Source: Nageia nagi
Lineage: Eukaryota > Pinophyta
DNA length: 64,000 nt
NCBI GenBank assembly: GCA_050084985.1
Contig: JBITNC010000001.1
Location: 21,886,001 to 21,950,000, forward strand
Direction of reading: 5' to 3'
The notes beneath the pieces are model-generated. The model had not been told where the DNA came from and made no database searches. It saw nothing but the letters and a program-made list of their open reading frames with translations. Shown piece after piece: positions 11,622-24,639 of the stretch. The position numbers and the translations under genes were made by a program. Positions within the stretch are counted from its first letter, which is position 1. Every line of letters starts with the position of its first letter.

Positions 11622-11870
11622 TGTTAAAAACCATAATCTTATTATGGTATTTGTAAATATTTAGAAATTAGACATGTGTCAATGACAAGTGTCATTTGGA
11701 GTTAGTTAGAGAAATTCTAGCTTAGTGCTTAGGCAGTTAAGTTAGTTAGGATGAGGTGTACACTTAGTTGCACCATTTTAGGATTTTGTTAGTTAACCAC
11801 TTTTGTGGTCTATATATTGTAAATTATTCTTGAGTAATAATATCTTGGAGTTTTATGATCCATTCCTGCA
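11622..11870 (+). repeat. 3' LTR of the Copia element
   Basis: 249 bp, same ends as the 5' LTR and one base different (11784 T against 5686 G). Followed by the target duplication TTCAA at 11871-11875. Confidence 0.97.
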
Positions 11871-11875
11871 TTCAA

Positions 11876-12570
11876 AAACTATCAAAACCCCAACACTTTA
11901 ATTTAACACTATTCAACAAAGTCATATTTTGTGAGAACTCTTAAGTGCATAATTTTATTGGATATATGGACAGTCCTAACCTACCAAATTCTCCCAAAAT
12001 GCTATCCAAATTTATGGTATCAAATCTTGGAGCCTTAAGCCTCCAAAATCATCATTTGGAGTAAAGATCTTGTATTGAGCTTATTTGATTCAAAATATTC
12101 AATTGCTATTAGAGTATTGGGATATTGTTTATCAAGTGGTGGTTTATAAGCTTCAAAATCTTTACCTTTGCATGGTGTGGGTGGGAGAGAAATTTCTTTT
12201 TGTGTTAGTTTCTATAAATGCAGCTCTCACATAAAGTGTCAGGTGGTAGTGAGAAGGTAGGCATATGGATCACTAACTTATGCAATCCATAGAGTGAGTT
12301 GAAATTGATGTGGACACATCTTTATTTCTTAAATCAAGTAGTATTAGTGGTGGATTTCAAGCATTTAACAACCATATATTGCATCTTTGGCATATACATG
12401 TGATTCTCAAACATGAGAATTTTGGTAATGATTTATCGATTGGCCTCATTGATGATGGTGTAGGTATTATTCAATAAGAATAACATATAGTCTTTCAATC
12501 ACATATAAATAATGCTAAATATATTATTATTTAGCATAGGAACTAATAAAGTGTCATGAATATACATAAT
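11876..12570. other. No gene seen
   Basis: AT-rich stretch. No coding motif recognised on either strand. Confidence 0.5.
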
Positions 12571-12574
12571 ATTT

Positions 12575-13690
12575 TCATACTTTATTTGAAATCAATGGAA
12601 CCCTTATCGATAATATTGACTTGATTATTGTCACCAAACTAGACTTTTATAGAAGCATTTTCTTCAAATTGGATAAATAAATTTTTGTTCTTGGTCATAT
12701 GATTTGAACACCCACTATTAAGATACCAAATGTTATCATCAACAACTTGAAAGTTATTATGGGTTAAGAAGACATTACCAATATCATTCTCTTTAGTGTA
12801 GTTGACTTTCTACTCCTTTCAAAAGTAATATTGCTCTATATGACTATCCTTTCCATAGAAGTAACAATGCGAAGGGGTTGAGATATAACTTTGATTGGTT
12901 GATATACCTCTTCCTCTATAATGACTACTTATTCCATGATCTCTATCACCATGATCTCTGCCAAACATCTTGAAGTATATTTTGAATTGGAGGAAGTAGA
13001 TGGTTGATCATTCATCTAGAGTTTGCCTTAGAATGCTTGGTCTAGGTTCTCAATTATATCTTGAATTTTGTACTCATATGTTTATAAGATTCTAATAAGT
13101 TTTGGGAGATTGAGTTAAATTACATGCTTTGACTCCTTAATAGCATTGGTGAGAAGATCAAACTTCTAGGGAAGGCTTCTCAACACCTTCTCAATAATTT
13201 AGGTATCATCAAGTTGCTCACCATGTGAATGAAGACATTCACCAAATCTTGAACTTTATTCATGGAGAGTTTAAAAATTTCAACATATTCCATTTTAAGG
13301 GATTCAAGCTCTCTATGCAAGAGTTGTATCTTGGATACTCTAACTCTAGTTGATCCCTTGTATGTACTCTTAAGAGTGTCCCATGCAACCTTGGAGAATT
13401 TGCATTCTATAATCTTAGGAAAGATTGTAACATCTATCCTAATTTGTATTATGAACAAATATTTTGCATCCTTATTCAATCTTTAATATCTCCTTCATTT
13501 CATTTACTATAAGTGTAGTAAAGATTCTAGCATCAGGTTCAACATATCCCTAAGAAATAAGACTCCATAAGTCTTTTGAGAAGAGAAAGGTCCGCATTTA
13601 GATGCGATAATAGTCATAGTGTTCTCTATTGAATATAGGGATCTACAACTACAAATAATTTCCATTTTTTGATCCATTTAACCCAATATA
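12575..13690 (-). pseudogene. Copia gag-protease remnant
   Basis: Minus strand, read from about 13680 down: IPIFNREHYDYY (gag start), a UBN2-type gag domain best seen at 13180-13479 (KVAWDTLKSTYKGSTRVRV, KIQLLHRELESLKM), a decayed zinc-knuckle region, then the protease segment WYLNSGCSNHMTKN near 12660-12720. The catalytic aspartate of the usual DSG is asparagine here (NSG), a G-to-A change on the coding strand, and many stops interrupt the frame. The sequence ends in the protease; no LTRs, integrase or reverse transcriptase were found beside it. Confidence 0.85.
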
Positions 13691-13699
13691 ATGTACAAT

Positions 13700-15550
13700 A
13701 TCTTAATTCTAATTAAATATTTTAGAGGCCCAAGGTTCCAAGTTCTAATACCAAATGAAAATTTGATATTACCAAACATAATTCTTTAATACAAATTGAA
13801 GAAATAGAGGCTTTAAAATTTCAATAAATTTTAGATAAATCAAATTTAATGAAAATGCAAATTAAACTTATATAGAGGAAAAAATACCTTTCCATCAATT
13901 ACTCACACACCTAAAATGGTCTTCTAGATCTCCTAGAAAGTGAATTTGAAGTTTCCATATGAAAAACTAGCTTTATTGGGTCGAGAAATAATGTGGAATG
14001 AAAATGTCAAAGTTATAGGAATTTTTTATTATTTAAAACTTTTCCAAACTCCAAGAAAGTCAAAAACTAAATTTTATAGAGTTTTCTAAGTTTTAAGTGC
14101 TTTATCTCTGCTAGATTTCCAAGAAAGTTGAAATTTTTGAGAAAATTGAAAATTCTAGAAAAATTGAGTAGCTTCTAGGGCCAAATGTGGAGTTCTATAA
14201 CTTAGTCAAATCTTAATGAATGCCAAAACTATGACCCAAAAAAATGATCTACATTAAATTATCTATCTAGTAGTTAGATTTTGAGAAACATTTAAGGAGG
14301 AAGGAATGGTAAAAAATGAGCTTGAACTAAAAGGCTCTTGATGCTTCACTAAGTAAGGCTACAAAAGAGTAGGTTTTTATTTTATGATTTTTGAATATGC
14401 TACAGAAAAAAAAGTATGAAAAATTATATATGGTTAGAAAGGTTATATATCTAAAAAAAGGAATAACATAGAATGAATATTTATAATAAAAGTTCTAGCT
14501 TTTGAATATCACCTTGGAATAGATATAGAATACTTATATGAATATCTATAAGTATTTTCTCATGCATATAAGCTTTGAAAAGAGAAAACACGCCCCACAA
14601 CCACAAGGTATTACAAAGCAAATATCTATGCTTTATATTAGAGACAAAATGATAACATAAACTTAAAAAAAAAAAACATCAATAATGGGAAATGGATTTG
14701 CTATTTATATATGAAGAAATTGGAGAGTTGAAGACTCTACAAGAACCACAAGAAGTATGGACATCCATGAAGGAGTACAAAATCAAATTTATCTTAGCCT
14801 AAGAATTAGATCTATAGATGCCTAAAAATGAATTATTATTTATTCAATAATTCAATTTATAGCATCAAGGATACTTGTTGTAAAAAGGGATTAAAATATA
14901 CCTAATATAATGTAATAAATGTAATGGACCATAGTACAATGTAAAAGGTATAAAATATCAAGAACAATACCATAAACAATGTAATGTGCAATGATTCCAA
15001 GAATCAAAGAGGATCAATACATTGATATAAAGAAAAATTAAGGGCATGAAAAAAAATATCATGTGAAGGCCTGAGAAATATCAACAAAGATACCAAAATA
15101 TGCAAGATCACTCTATCTTACCAACAATAGTATTTTGTAACACCACCTCTGCATAATTCTATTAAACCCTTCATCTCACTTTTGCATACTTTTTATTCCA
15201 TTGGTAGATCTACTTATCCCATATAACTAATGGTGTGCCATCTTAGGCCGTTGGTGGTATGCATTTCTTATTTTGCATTATGGTGATTGATGAATAGTTA
15301 TTGTTATTTTACATTTATACAATTTTATGAAAGTACATTGATTATCATTGTTCATTTGATGCCATATTTCTCATATATGATTCAATTACATATTATAGAT
15401 AAATAGTGCATCAATTTATCGTTTATGCATTATTTGAGGTCTACATTTTAGTGAACCTAACTATTTTAGTTAATCTTTCCTTCCCAATGAGATTTTATGA
15501 GAAGTATGTAACAGATCCACACCATCAACAACATTTATAACCTAATTTTT
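13700..15550. other. AT-rich stretch, no gene seen
   Basis: No recognisable coding motif on either strand. It could include the leader or LTR of the Ty3/gypsy remnant that begins near 15560, but no LTR pair or primer-binding site could be shown. Confidence 0.4.
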
Positions 15551-15559
15551 AGGTCATTA

Positions 15560-18500
15560 ATGATGTGAAAATAGAGCAAGTGATTCAAGAACTTCTTAAA
15601 GAAGTCACAAATTTGTGCAAAAAAGTATATACATTGAAGATTCTGGTAATTTATCGATATTGCTAAATCCTATCATAGTTGCATGACTTACCAATCTTCA
15701 TAATATAAGGAGATCATACAAAAGTTAATAAGACTATGATGGTATATTCACCTCATCCTTGTTAAAGGAGATATGCAGTTACCCCTACCACTAGAGCACA
15801 AGGCCCTTAAGTTCGAGATATTCTATGGTAATCAAGACCCAAACTAGCATCTAATTAGCTTCCAAGAGGAGTGCTTGTTGAAATTAGGGTCAAAGGAGAA
15901 ATTGATGGTCAAATTTTTCCCAAGGAGTCTAAAAGGTGATGGTAATTAATGGTTCTATAATTTACTTCAAGGTTCAATTGATTCTTTCAAGTCATTGGTC
16001 AAACTATTCATGGGAAAACACAAGCATAACATCAAAGAATAAGTAACAATTATAGAATTATGCACCATGAGACAAGGAAGACAAGGGAACAATGAAACCT
16101 TAGAGAAATATATTCCATGGTTCAAAAAGGTATGAAATCTATCCAAATTTAATTAGATGAAAATAAAATTCATGACATACTTAGAGATTCTATCTTAACT
16201 ATTATCAATTTGCATGCTCCTAGTATATTGATATAAGAGTTATTGCACAAACAAAGTGTTTTGATTGAGTTAGGGGAACTCAAGTACATGTACACTCCTT
16301 AAAATAAGAAGAATAGAAGGAAATATACCAAAAAAAAAGAATATGGTACACATGGCTAATACACCTACCTCTCCACCCAAATTGCAAAGATCTACCACCA
16401 CATAAGATATAAGGTACACCTTTCCAATTTAGCCAAGGTTTATTATGAGGGATATAATGAAAAGGGGATTATTCCAACCATTGGAAAACATAGTACAAGA
16501 TGATAATGTTCCTATGGGGAAATTGGATGCTTATTGTATATATTAAAGAAAAGGTTATACTATGAATTTTTGTAAAGCATTGGAGGTAGGCATTTTGGAT
16601 CTCATTTTTGAAGGAAAATATTAGATTAATCAAACAAATTCAAATAAGGGGATGATAGTGAATATAGTTTTAGTTTACAAAGAGGTTTGTGCTAGTTTAT
16701 GAAGAGGGCATACAAGACATGATTCACTACAAATCAAGTATAACACCTGATCCAAAGACATATAGTGTGATTGAGCTATTAATAAATACTCCTACTAAGA
16801 TTATTTTATATGATCTTCTATATACATATAATTCACATAGATACATCTTATATGCTTTGTTCAAAAAGGAGATAGTCCCTATAGATATGTTTGCTACTAT
16901 GTTCTCTAAAAAGATTAGGTTTATCAAGGAATGTGATGCTATCTCTTTTTATAAATATGAAAAGCTTAGTAAGGAACTTCTTGATGAATGCTTAGCTTTG
17001 TATATTACCCATATGATAGATGGATAGAAGATAAAAAGGATATTGGTAGATAATGAATCAATTTTTAATGTATGTTCTTGTATGTTATTAATATAACTCC
17101 AATAAAAAAGTGTAGAGATCCTACCCCTAGAAGAAGCTACATTCAAGATTAGGTAATATAATAGCTCATCTAAAAATCCAATTGGAATAGCCATAATTTT
17201 GGTCACTATAGGAGTGAGGAAAATTGTAGCTAATTTTTAGGTTGTTGATTCCAAATTTTCATATAATTTACTATTGAGAAGGCGTTGGCTTCATGATATG
17301 GATGCAATACCATCTACAGTACATGGGATATTGAAATTTGAACAATGGGGTGAGGTTCATATGGTGCTTGGTGATCTAGAATCATATACCTTCTATAATA
17401 TAACAAACTTTTAGGAATTTAAAATGGCCTATCCTAGATATAATATTGAATCCTTGGAACAAAGTGCACTAGGGGAAAGTATAGAAAAATTACCTCAATT
17501 TAAGAAAACATACATGGGTACATACAAAATTGAGAATGTGGATCTATTTACATCCATTAAAGACTTGGGACAACACAAAATTCTATTTGTAGAAGGTTGT
17601 TAATGGTATGCTATACTACCTAAAAGATATCAATGACATGAAAAAAGTGAATACAAAGAGGAATCTTGCTCCATCACATTAGTTTCACCCATTTAAGAGA
17701 AATTGATGTTAAATCTCACAAAGAATGAAATGAGTAAAATATTTCCATCTCCTTTTGTTCATAAGTATATGGTTGAAAATTATAAGTATAAGGAGGGAGG
17801 TTTATGAAAATCTAAGAAAGGGATGTCCTCCTTTCCTACTAATTCAAAATCATAGAAAACTAAATATGGATTGGTTAGTGATCAAAACACCAAGCAAACA
17901 ATAGGACATATTAAGTTTGTTAAAGAATACAATATGATTGAATTGTCTAATGATATTGATAGTGATATGTGGATTGATGATACTATACCTTGAGAATTTG
18001 ATTACTTAAGCACTAATGATGATATTTCAAAATACTTGGGGCCACATTCAGAGTTGCCTACATATAATGAAAAGAGGCAAGTTTGTTATATTCTCAATGA
18101 GCATGCATATTTTGGTCAAGTAAATTTTAATGAAGTGTTTCAGGTCTAGCTAGAGGATAGTGATATGGGTAACATACAAGGATAGGAAGAATTACCTTCC
18201 CTATTATAGAAAAAGGAGGAATTGACATTCCCAACTAAAAAATTGGTAAATATGATTATTGGAACAAGTGATGAGAAAATATTAGTTCAAGTCAGAGCAG
18301 CTCTCCCTACACCATAATAGGAAAGGTACATAAATAAATTTATTGAATATCATAAGAATTTGTCTTGTTCTTATGATGATATGCCTAGTTTAGATCCTTA
18401 ATTTTTCATGCATAATGTACCATTTAAAAAGGGGGCTAAGCCAATCAAGAAAAAACAAAGAAAGATGCATCGTTCCAAAGCTTTAATAGTGAATAAAGAA

Positions 18501-19125
18501 TTAGAAAAGTATTTGAATGTTGGATTTATTATACCAATTGATTATTTATAATGGATGGATAACATTGTTCCTGTTACTAAACCAAATGGAGAAATACAAA
18601 TTTAGACTAATTTATATGATATTAATAATGCTTTTCTAAAAGGTGATTTCCCATTGCCTAACATTGATATGATTGTGGATAGTATTGCTAGTCATGATAC
18701 TTTGTCTTTCATGAATGGCTTTTTTGGTTATAATCATATATTAATCAATCTAGCTGATCAAAATAAGAATGTCTTTACTACACCATGGGGAAATGTTTTT
18801 TGGAAGGTTATGCCTTTTAGATTAAAAAATGCAGGTGCTCCTTACCAAATGGTTATGTTGTCAATGTTCCATGAGCACATTCATAAATCAGTAGAAGTGT
18901 ATATTGATGTAATCTTGGTAAATTCAAAGCAAGGTCAATATCATTTAGAGTTTCTTGAAGAAGTGTTCCAAATTATAAAATGGTACAAGCATAGAATCAA
19001 ACCTCAAAAATGTGCTTTTGGTGTCACTTCAAGAAAAAAGCTTAGTTTAAGGTTTCTAAAAGAGGAATTAAGGTAGGTCCCAAAAAAGTAAAATCCATAG
19101 TAAGCATGCCTTCCCCATGCTTACT
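15560..19125 (+). pseudogene. Ty3/gypsy gag-pol remnant
   Basis: Plus strand. The gag capsid is at about 15800-16300 (LISFQEECLLKLG, FPRSLKGDGN-WFYNLLQGSI, MRQGRQGNNETLEKY). A protease-like segment at about 17030-17450 shows VVDSKFSYNLLLRRRWLHDM followed by AIPSTVHGILKFEQWGEV. The reverse transcriptase at about 18250-19125 shows KYLNVGFIIP, DFPLPNIDMIVD, FFGYNHILI, FTTPWGNVFWKVMPFRLKNA and LEFLEEVFQIIKW. The catalytic box reads YIDV instead of YVDD, so the second aspartate is lost. Stops are frequent and sit mainly where tryptophan or glutamine is expected. RNase H and integrase are missing; the coding similarity ends where a 66-bp tandem array begins. No LTRs were identified. Confidence 0.85.
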
Positions 19126-19126
19126 T

Positions 19127-19588
19127 AAAGGGCTTACCAAAGTACAACATAAGTATTTCTAATATCATCATATTCATAATAAAACATTAATTTAAAGTCT
19201 TACTAGAGTATGACATAAGTGTAGTTGACATCATCATCTTCATTTTGTGGCATTAATTTACAGGCTTGTCAAAGTGAGATATAAGTATTTTTGACATCAA
19301 CATCTCTGCAACATGATTTTAGTTGAATGGCTTATTGGAGTGAGGTATAATTTTTATTGACATCATCATATTTGTGATGTAGTGTTAGTTGTAGGTATTG
19401 CTAAAGTATGGCATAAATATTGCTAACATCATCATCATCGAAGTATGATGTTAGTTGAAGAGCCTATCGTTGTATGGCATGTTGATGTAATTAACATTGT
19501 GGCATGATGTCCAAGTATTTAAGCTTACCAAAGTGTAGTATATGGGTACTAACATCATCATTTTATAGCATGATATCAATATTTTTTA
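19127..19588. repeat. 66-bp tandem array, seven copies
   Basis: Units start near 19127, 19194, 19260, 19326, 19392, 19458 and 19521. They share the order GGCTTACCAAAGT, CATAAGTATT, GACATCATCATCTTC, GCATGATGTTAGTTG. The copies are diverged. The first unit overlaps the last recognisable codons of the Ty3/gypsy reverse transcriptase, which suggests that the array grew out of that element. Confidence 0.8.
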
Positions 19589-19589
19589 A

Positions 19590-20349
19590 TTGACTTTGCA
19601 AATCACAATGCAATAATGTGATTAAAGGTCCAAATTTACCATTAACAACTTGAATACTATTGATCTTCTTCTACAACTATTATAATTTATTGAAACATAT
19701 CAAAAGGGAATTTGAAGAGGTTTAATGAGTGTTGGAGTTTGAAGAGGAATTTGAAACAATTGAGAGAAAACTAGGAGGATGTTTGTTTTAATTATTAAAC
19801 TTCTAGAGATCTCTATTGTGGGGGATTGATGAATTTTGGGTGTTGTTGCAGGTACATGAGAAGGAAGTTTTTTTCTTTGTTTATTAAAGTATTTGTAAAA
19901 GCATATATATTGAGAGGAAATTGATAATATTATTCTCCTCTTAATTTTCAATTGATGTAATATTCCTGGATAAATAATTGATAAGAAGACAATCAAACTT
20001 GACTACTTCTACATTGGAAGGAACCAATATAAATCCATGTGTTGAATTTATTGTGTGTATTTTTTACTACAAATTATTATTTAAAGTTTTACAATTTTAC
20101 CTACATGATTTTATCTTTCTAGGATATGAATATATCAATAATAAAACTAAACATTGAGTTAGAATCTATATTTAAGGACCCTTGTATGCTATAAGCATTG
20201 ATGATTACATATCATTTGTAATAATCATCTAATTTTAGAATGTAGTCTACACATACATAAATTGTAGCTTTATTGGTTTTTCTAGTAAACATGCTTTCTA
20301 TAATATATAATTTAATGATAACTTAAACTATGAATTAACCTTTATACAA
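19590..20349. other. AT-rich stretch, no gene seen
   Basis: Open frames here follow from the AT content and match no known protein. Confidence 0.5.
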
Positions 20350-23184
20350 GAGCAATTTGCTTCTATGGTTGAGGCTCCTCAATAGAAATCAAACCCCTTC
20401 AATAAAATAATAATATCATAATATCCACAATAAGCTATTAATGGGAGATACCAATGGAGTACCAATTATGATTTAGTATGATAATAAGTCAAGGACAAAA
20501 TGATCAAAATATTAAATTTTTTATAAAATAATATATGTGAAACTAAAGTGTCATGTAAGAAGTCAAATGCCAATGATAAACAATGAAAGGATTAAATTCT
20601 TTGAATATGTAACAAATAAGTGTAATTATTTTCTTAAAGTGTATTAACTATCCAAATCAATATATCCAAAATATTTGATTTTATTAAATTTTGACAAAAA
20701 CATAATGTTATAACAATTATGTAATCATTATGATAATTTTTAAAAATTATTATTTAGAAATCAAGAATAAACATTTGAATACACATAATTAATTAGATAC
20801 TATAGAGTGATAAATCTAATATTGTAAATGATAAAACTTAAAAAATTAAAATTAAATAAAATAGCAATGATAATATTTTAAATTGATTTAAACATTTTAA
20901 CTGATTAAAAAGTATTTCAATATAACACTATTAATGCCCTAAAATAAGGCACACAATTCACCGTAAAATGCATATAAACATGGAAGTGGAGTTGTGGATG
21001 CAATGATGTACACATTAATCTAAACAATAATCTAAAGTTTAGTGATATCTTAAGATTTGGAAACTTAAAAACTATCATGGTCATAAGTATATGATGAGGT
21101 ACACAAACATTATCCTATTTGCATTATAAATAGAAAACTTTTCAAACTCCTCTAACCAAATACCAAGCACCTTATTCTATACTATTGGAGATTCCAAAAA
21201 GTTAATAAATATTTGAAGGATCTTGTGAGAAGATCCACCTTCTATGATTGATTCCTTGATAATTTTCCTCTATCATTGCTTTGTGATTCATAACACTTTT
21301 CCCTCTTGACCTTGTATCGTGGCCCTTACAGCCTTTGCTACCTATTTTCTATCTATTATACCATTATTAGAGTTTGCTTTAACATCTAATCCAATCTTCC
21401 ATTGTTGCATGAGAATATTCCTATTGATGTATTAGTTAGAATATTGTAGAAATGCAATCATAGAAATGCCTAAGCTCAATCTCTCTATCATCGAATTCCA
21501 TCCATAATGATACATGAATCCTCCCACTGCAAGATGACTTACCACTGAAAGATGAGGTGCCCATGGAATTAGTAATATTCTATAATTACATTTTTTCAAG
21601 AATTCTTGATGTGAAATATTGGAGGAAGTTTTGTTTTCAAGAAGATCAAATTGGTCACTTTCTAACAAACCCATTGCATTCTTCTCTAATAGGGATTTAG
21701 AGATGTTAATGAGGCTTCCAAATAAAATATAAAGAACTGAGAATTAGGGCTTACAATCCAACCATTACATGTAGTTAGAGGCCTTGAATAGGTTTGAATT
21801 CAATATTATATCATCAAATGTCTTATTATTATCATCTTATTTATCCTTGAAATAAGCATGAGGGAGCAATTGAACAATGGAAGAAATGAAAACTATATGT
21901 TAGATTGCATCACATGCTTCATTTTAAGGCTCATACACATTGTTTCTTATGACCCAATTAGCTATGCCAAGTAATTTGAATTGGTTGAATATAAGGTGAA
22001 GCAAAAAATAAAAGGTTTTTGCTTTTTCAATAAATGATGGAAGCTCCTATGGATCCAACATTGGATGTCATAGTATATAATCTATCTTTTCTATATGTTC
22101 AAATGCCCACAATAGATCAACATTAAAACTAGTGAATTAGAACCTAAGAAATAAATATCTAAATTTTTTTCTAAAAACTCATTAGTTGGGAAAAGACACA
22201 AAAGGAATCAATCAAGTGTAGATAAGAAATAGAGTCAATTATATTTTTTAATAACTTACAAAATTTATTCTAGTTTATATGTTTTCAAATTTTATATAAA
22301 ATTTTAACAATGCATATTTTATATCTATATTTGATATGTTGAATTTTGGACTTTTTCCTACTAACATAGTTACCAACACTCTTAAAACATAGTGAATAAT
22401 TAGACCAAACATAGTACTACAATCTATACCTTCAAGAGACAAAAGGAATCAAGTGTTGATACAAAGAGAATTAATAAATTTTTTTATTAACTTAAGGTTT
22501 TTAAATTTTATACCAAATTTTAAAAATGCACATTATAAATATAAATTTGAAATGTTGAGTGTTGTAACCTTTCCTTCTAGCATAGTTCCTAACACTCTTG
22601 GAACATATTGAGTAGTCAAACCAAATAGAATGCTATAATCTATAACTTTAATCTAGATTTGACTCTTGATATTCTCACACTTCCTAATTAATGAAAATGC
22701 ATCAAACTCATTAGAAATGAAGAAAACAATCTTGATTCCATGTGGGGAAAGTACCCTTTTGTAATACCATCAGTGAGATGACTATAAAAGATATAGGGAG
22801 AAATAGACTATGTCTAGAAGAAAACCCATAGAAACTTGAATTTTATAGCAACTCCTAATGTCCATGGAAGAAAAGAATCAATAATCAAACATGAAATAGG
22901 ATGGTTCCCCTTGTGTTGTAACTCTTGTATGAGATCCTCTAGAGCATCTCCTATTTTTTCCACACTCATCAAAAATTTCTTAGAGTTGGCAAAACAATCA
23001 TAATCAATAGAAAAACCATATGATATCTACATAAAATGAATATTTATAAAGCAAGAAATTGGTCCCAAATTCTGATATGTTGTGGACATTCGAGCATGGT
23101 TGTCATGCTAATAGATAAGGATGACATGTAATCCATTTGAGGCTAGGTTTTAAGCAAGAACCTGATATGGTTGATGTGCTCCTA
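20350..23184 (-). pseudogene. UGT pseudogene, exon 2, intron and most of exon 1
   Basis: A decayed copy of the UGT gene at 45545-47912, together with its 3' flank (20350-21171 aligns with about 44775-45544). The former coding end is at about 21172, exon 2 spans about 21172-22143, the intron about 22144-22732, and exon 1 continues to 23184, where a 15-kb retrotransposon interrupts it; the N-terminal codons resume at 38153. The UDP-sugar binding box is still readable at 21432-21600 (IPWAPHLSVVSHLAVGGFM, then HYGWNSMIERLSLG), but its HC is changed to HY. Seven codons after the QF of the ESGQF segment are lost. The splice donor reads GA in place of GT. Most differences from the intact gene are C-to-T or G-to-A. 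The intron holds two 240-bp repeat units against three in the intact gene. Confidence 0.93.
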
Positions 23185-24370
23185 TGATGGGTTAATTTCA
23201 TTACAGTATCAATCTAGGAAGGGAGCTTGTGAAGGTATCATGTAGAGTATATGCATAATAGGGTTTGCTTAGAATTCCTAACTATTTTTCTAAATTATTG
23301 AATATTATGCAAAAGTTCATTAACTCTAAATGGGGGTTTTACTACAAATTTTGGCCAAGGTTAAACACCAAAACCCAAATGGTTCCAACACCCAACTGTT
23401 GGATTCTAAACAAAGACAAGAAAATAGGAAAAACTAATTCTAATAGGAATGTCCTAGAACTATGTTTGTAGGACCATAGCCTTGGTTCAAGACTTACAAG
23501 TTAGAATACTTAACAAAAATAAACAAGTGCCAATAGGGAATGTCTAGCCTATGATTGTAAGATCACAACTTTGTGCAGAGATTAACTTAATTAGCATTAC
23601 TAAGCAATGAAAGCAACTTATCTTAAATCAATAGAATGTAAGAAAGCCTAAACAAATAAGGTAGTAAGCATTCTAGCCCAATTTATATACTCCATTCTAA
23701 TTCACTCAATAAGGGGGCCTATTAATTCTAATGAACTACTATAGAATGAAATAAGGAACAATTAACAACAAAATTGGAAACAATATCATTAACTCCTCAA
23801 GGTGAAATATTACATCAAACATCTACTACTAGTAGTACTAAATATAATATTGATACTATCTAAAGACTACAATTATCTAATCATCAACTTAAATATAAAA
23901 TGAAGCATAATTATCTTTCCTTGTTCTAAGGTGCTTTAAATAAGCATTACTACATAACTTGGAATCAAAATAACTAACTAACTAACTACCATAATGAATC
24001 CTAATTTCTAGGAGACATGATCAGCATTTATCTATCTAGGCTTCCACTACATGTCTAGGTGTCCTTTTATGTTGTTCCTAGCTTCCTCTTCATTACTTCC
24101 ATGAACAATAACATTCAACAATATTCCACATTGTATGCCCACTTTGCCAAGTCATCCAAAAACACATCCAATTCTATCCAACAATCAATATGAACCACAT
24201 AAATACATTCCCCTTTTCCATTAGATCTATTATCCTAATTGTTTCATAATCTATTAAATATTCACTTGGTAAGGAAGGCAAATAGGGTAAAAATTGAAGA
24301 AATTAACAGTAGATGATTGAAAGGAATTGATATCATTAGAGGGAAAACATAACAATTTTGAGACTCATCA
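23185..24370 (-). repeat. 3' LTR of the Athila-like element
   Basis: Starts TGATGGGTTAATTTC and ends GAGACTCATCA on the plus strand. It aligns along its length with 37009-38152. It has about 42 extra bases near 23290-23345 that the other LTR lacks. Confidence 0.93.
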
Positions 24371-24381
24371 TTCCCCCTTGC
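24371..24381 (-). other. Polypurine tract of the Athila-like element
   Basis: Plus strand TTCCCCCTTGC, i.e. GCAAGGGGGAA on the element's strand, directly beside the 3' LTR. It fixes the element's orientation as minus. Confidence 0.85.
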
Positions 24382-24639
24382 TAAAGGGGTTGCCTGTCTC
24401 TAGGAAATATATGATCTCTTCCTATATATAATTATATCCATGTATGCTTTACACTCAACCCTCAAATCATATGACCCAGGAAGAAGGTACTCCCTTCACT
24501 ATGAAACCCTTTGTCTTTCACAAATTGCTTCTAGTTATATTATTCTTATGCTTTATCCAAAGGTTCTTCTTCTTTATAATCTATAAAGGAAGTCCATAAT
24601 GGAAATTCTCTAAACCTCATGCCAATCCATTTGGTACCA

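Larger units (their letters stand above)
5524..11870 (+). mobile_element. Full-length Copia LTR retrotransposon
   Basis: A complete Ty1/Copia element of 6347 bp. Two 249-bp LTRs (TGTTAAAA...TCCTGCA) at 5524-5772 and 11622-11870 differ at one base (5686 G, 11784 T). The flanks carry the 5-bp target duplication TTCAA (5519-5523 and 11871-11875). A primer-binding site for initiator tRNA-Met follows the left LTR and a polypurine tract precedes the right LTR. Order inside: 1.7-kb leader with an extra reading frame, gag with CCHC zinc knuckle, protease (DTGA), integrase, reverse transcriptase (YVDD), RNase H, which is the Copia order. The coding part has about fifteen stops and frameshifts, so this copy cannot make its own proteins, yet near-identical LTRs say that it inserted recently. 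Confidence 0.95.

Noticed and set aside
19700-19996. 98-codon minus-strand frame
   Set aside because: AT-rich, no motif, no start context; chance frame.
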